From: Corynebacterium frankenforstense DSM 45800
GTDB taxonomy: Bacteria; Actinomycetota; Actinomycetes; Mycobacteriales; Mycobacteriaceae
Length of the DNA: 64,000 nt
Direction: 5' to 3'
Assembly (NCBI RefSeq): GCF_001941485.1
Contig: NZ_CP009247.1
Location: 868,001 to 932,000 of the forward strand
Positions 63,316 through 64,000 of this stretch are shown here, piece by piece. The notes under the pieces are model-generated. The model was given only the letters and a program-made list of their open reading frames with translations, was not told the DNA's origin and did not search any database. Each line of letters begins with the position of its first letter. The first letter of the stretch is position 1. Made by a program: the position numbers and the translations under genes.

Positions 63316-63812
63316 TTGGTCACCAGCATCACGAAGGCGACCTGGTCGCGCTCCGAGAGCTCGCTGCGCAGTCTCTTCCAGGTCGCGGGGGAGAGGCCGC
63401 GGGTGTCGACGAGCTCGTCGGCGGCGTCGAGAAGCACCAGGCGGCGGCCGGTGAAGCCGTGCTCGGGGGAGGTGACCGCCTCGATCTCGGCGTCGGTCAG
63501 CCCCGCGCGCCGGGCCAGCCCCCGGTGCTGGTCCTCCTCGTAGGCGCTGCCGCGCTTGTGGGCCACGCGCAGGATGATCAGCTCGGTCTCCTTGCGCGAG
63601 AGATAGCCGAAGGGCATCATCATCGCGCCGTAGACGAGCCAGGCGCGGAAGAGCCGGCGGGCCCGGCCCAGGGTGGCGAAGACGCCGAGGCGTCTGCGGC
63701 CGGTGACCCGGGCGCCGATCGCGGCGATGGCGGCGTTGACGGGGCCGAGCTCACGGTTCGTCGCCGGGCCCGGGCCGCCGGCGGGCGGGGAGTGGGGTGT
63801 GTGTTCAGTCAT
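63237..63812 (-). CDS. Carboxymuconolactone decarboxylase / AhpD-like protein
   Basis: 191 residues. The CMD fold is seen in LSRKETELIILRVAHKRGSAYEEDQHRGLARRAGLTDAEIEAV, where the usual C-x-x-C of AhpD is replaced (RVAHKRGSAYE), so peroxidase-type thiol chemistry is unlikely. The C-terminal YDGLATALDVLGVPVDPP is well formed, which supports its reading over the overlapping SDR tail. TAGGGT stands 6 nt before the ATG. Confidence 0.85.
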   Translation of the reverse strand: MTEHTPHSPPAGGPGPATNRELGPVNAAIAAIGARVTGRRRLGVFATLGRARRLFRAWLVYGAMMMPFGYLSRKETELIILRVAHKRGSAYEEDQHRGLARRAGLTDAEIEAVTSPEHGFTGRRLVLLDAADELVDTRGLSPATWKRLRSELSERDQVAFVMLVTNYDGLATALDVLGVPVDPPREAQRKP

Positions 63813-63818
63813 GAAACA

Positions 63819-63824
63819 ACCCTA
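63819..63824 (-). promoter_or_regulatory. -10 box of leaderless promoter (AhpD-like gene)
   Basis: TAGGGT on the minus strand, 6 nt before the ATG at 63812. Confidence 0.4.
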
Positions 63825-63945
63825 AAGGCAAGCGGGCCGTGCGCGCCGGGTTTCGGGACGGTTGCGCCGGCACGGTTCGCGCAGGATGGAGCGGGCGGGT
63901 CGGGGAGCGTTCCCCGCGATCGTCACGGGCGCCTGCGCGGCGCAG

Positions 63946-63951
63946 TAACCT
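63946..63951 (+). promoter_or_regulatory. -10 box of leaderless promoter (gene at window end)
   Basis: TAACCT, 7 nt before the ATG at 63959. Confidence 0.4.
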
Positions 63952-63958
63952 TTTTGCC

Positions 63959-64000
63959 ATGAGAACAGCACCGCACCTGAACCGCCGAGCCCGAACCATC
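63959..64000 (+). CDS. Start of an unidentified gene (cut by window end)
   Basis: Fourteen codons, beginning MRTAPHLNRRARTI, run to the window edge. Supported mainly by the -10 box 7 nt before the ATG, the spacing seen at many genes in this window. Too short to assign. Confidence 0.4.
   Translation, partial: MRTAPHLNRRARTI

Noticed and set aside
63805..63999. 64-codon minus-strand frame at the window end
   Set aside because: Arg/Pro-rich composition typical of shadow frames; the region is explained by two divergent leaderless promoters.

Overview
This is a GC-rich (about 70 %) chromosomal segment of a Corynebacterium-type actinobacterium. Three things point there: a mycothiol S-conjugate amidase (mca), mycolata-type surface genes (a PorB/PorC-like porin, an LGFP lipoprotein), and a gene order that follows the C. 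glutamicum backbone as I remember it (pth-rplY-prs-glmU; mfd; mazG-por-eno-ftsB-DUF501-ppx; greA-mca; aroF-uppS-coaA-glyA; fum-glpX-xseBA-ispH-ychF). The species cannot be read from the sequence. I found no prophage, insertion sequence, CRISPR array, rRNA operon or replication origin.

Layout. 1-6.4 kb: 5' part of a fused dihydroxyacetone kinase, a GNAT/acyl-CoA-synthetase-like protein acetyltransferase, pth, purU, rplY. 6.7-13.3 kb: prs-glmU, an MFS exporter, a Tat lipoprotein multicopper oxidase, a membrane gene with a decayed partial copy beside it, and tRNA-Gln. 13.4-22.1 kb: tetR-mfd, a beheaded LuxR-type regulator next to a basic amino-acid permease, an Rv0909-like small protein, mazG, a porin-like gene and a lytic transglycosylase. 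22.1-27.0 kb: eno, a DtxR/MntR-type regulator, ftsB-like, DUF501, ppx and tRNA-Leu(UAA). 27.0-32.1 kb: Ltp-like protein, BAX-inhibitor family protein, lipoprotein, greA, DUF4307, mca. 32.1-39 kb: a Phe/Tyr ribosome-mediated attenuator in front of DAHP synthase, then a Z-prenyl synthase, a flavodoxin, coaA, glyA and a GH13 enzyme. 39-45.7 kb: a back-to-back DUF5997 / HTH-less LysR-domain pair, an LGFP lipoprotein, PhoH2, GNAT, and a TetR-MFS efflux pair. 45.9-57.1 kb: fumC, glpX, DUF4245, DUF3500, xseBA, ispH, DUF6542, rmuC, AI-2E-family exporter. 57.2-64 kb: a MarR-controlled redox-type cluster, ychF, DUF1963, an SDR gene that overlaps an AhpD-like gene tail-to-tail, and the first codons of one more gene.

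Functionally the window is mostly housekeeping: nucleotide and cofactor supply (prs, purU, glyA, coaA), envelope precursors (glmU, uppS, ispH), transcription and repair (greA, mfd, xseAB, rmuC), central carbon (eno, glpX, fumC) and surface proteins. Two features recur at sequence level. First, more than twenty genes have a TANNNT-like -10 box 6-9 nt before the start codon, as expected for leaderless mRNAs; I used this to choose starts. Second, a roughly 17-bp motif, G[A/C]TTGACGACGCCGCGC, is scattered in about ten near-copies, mostly at gene ends, and I cannot assign it to any named element.
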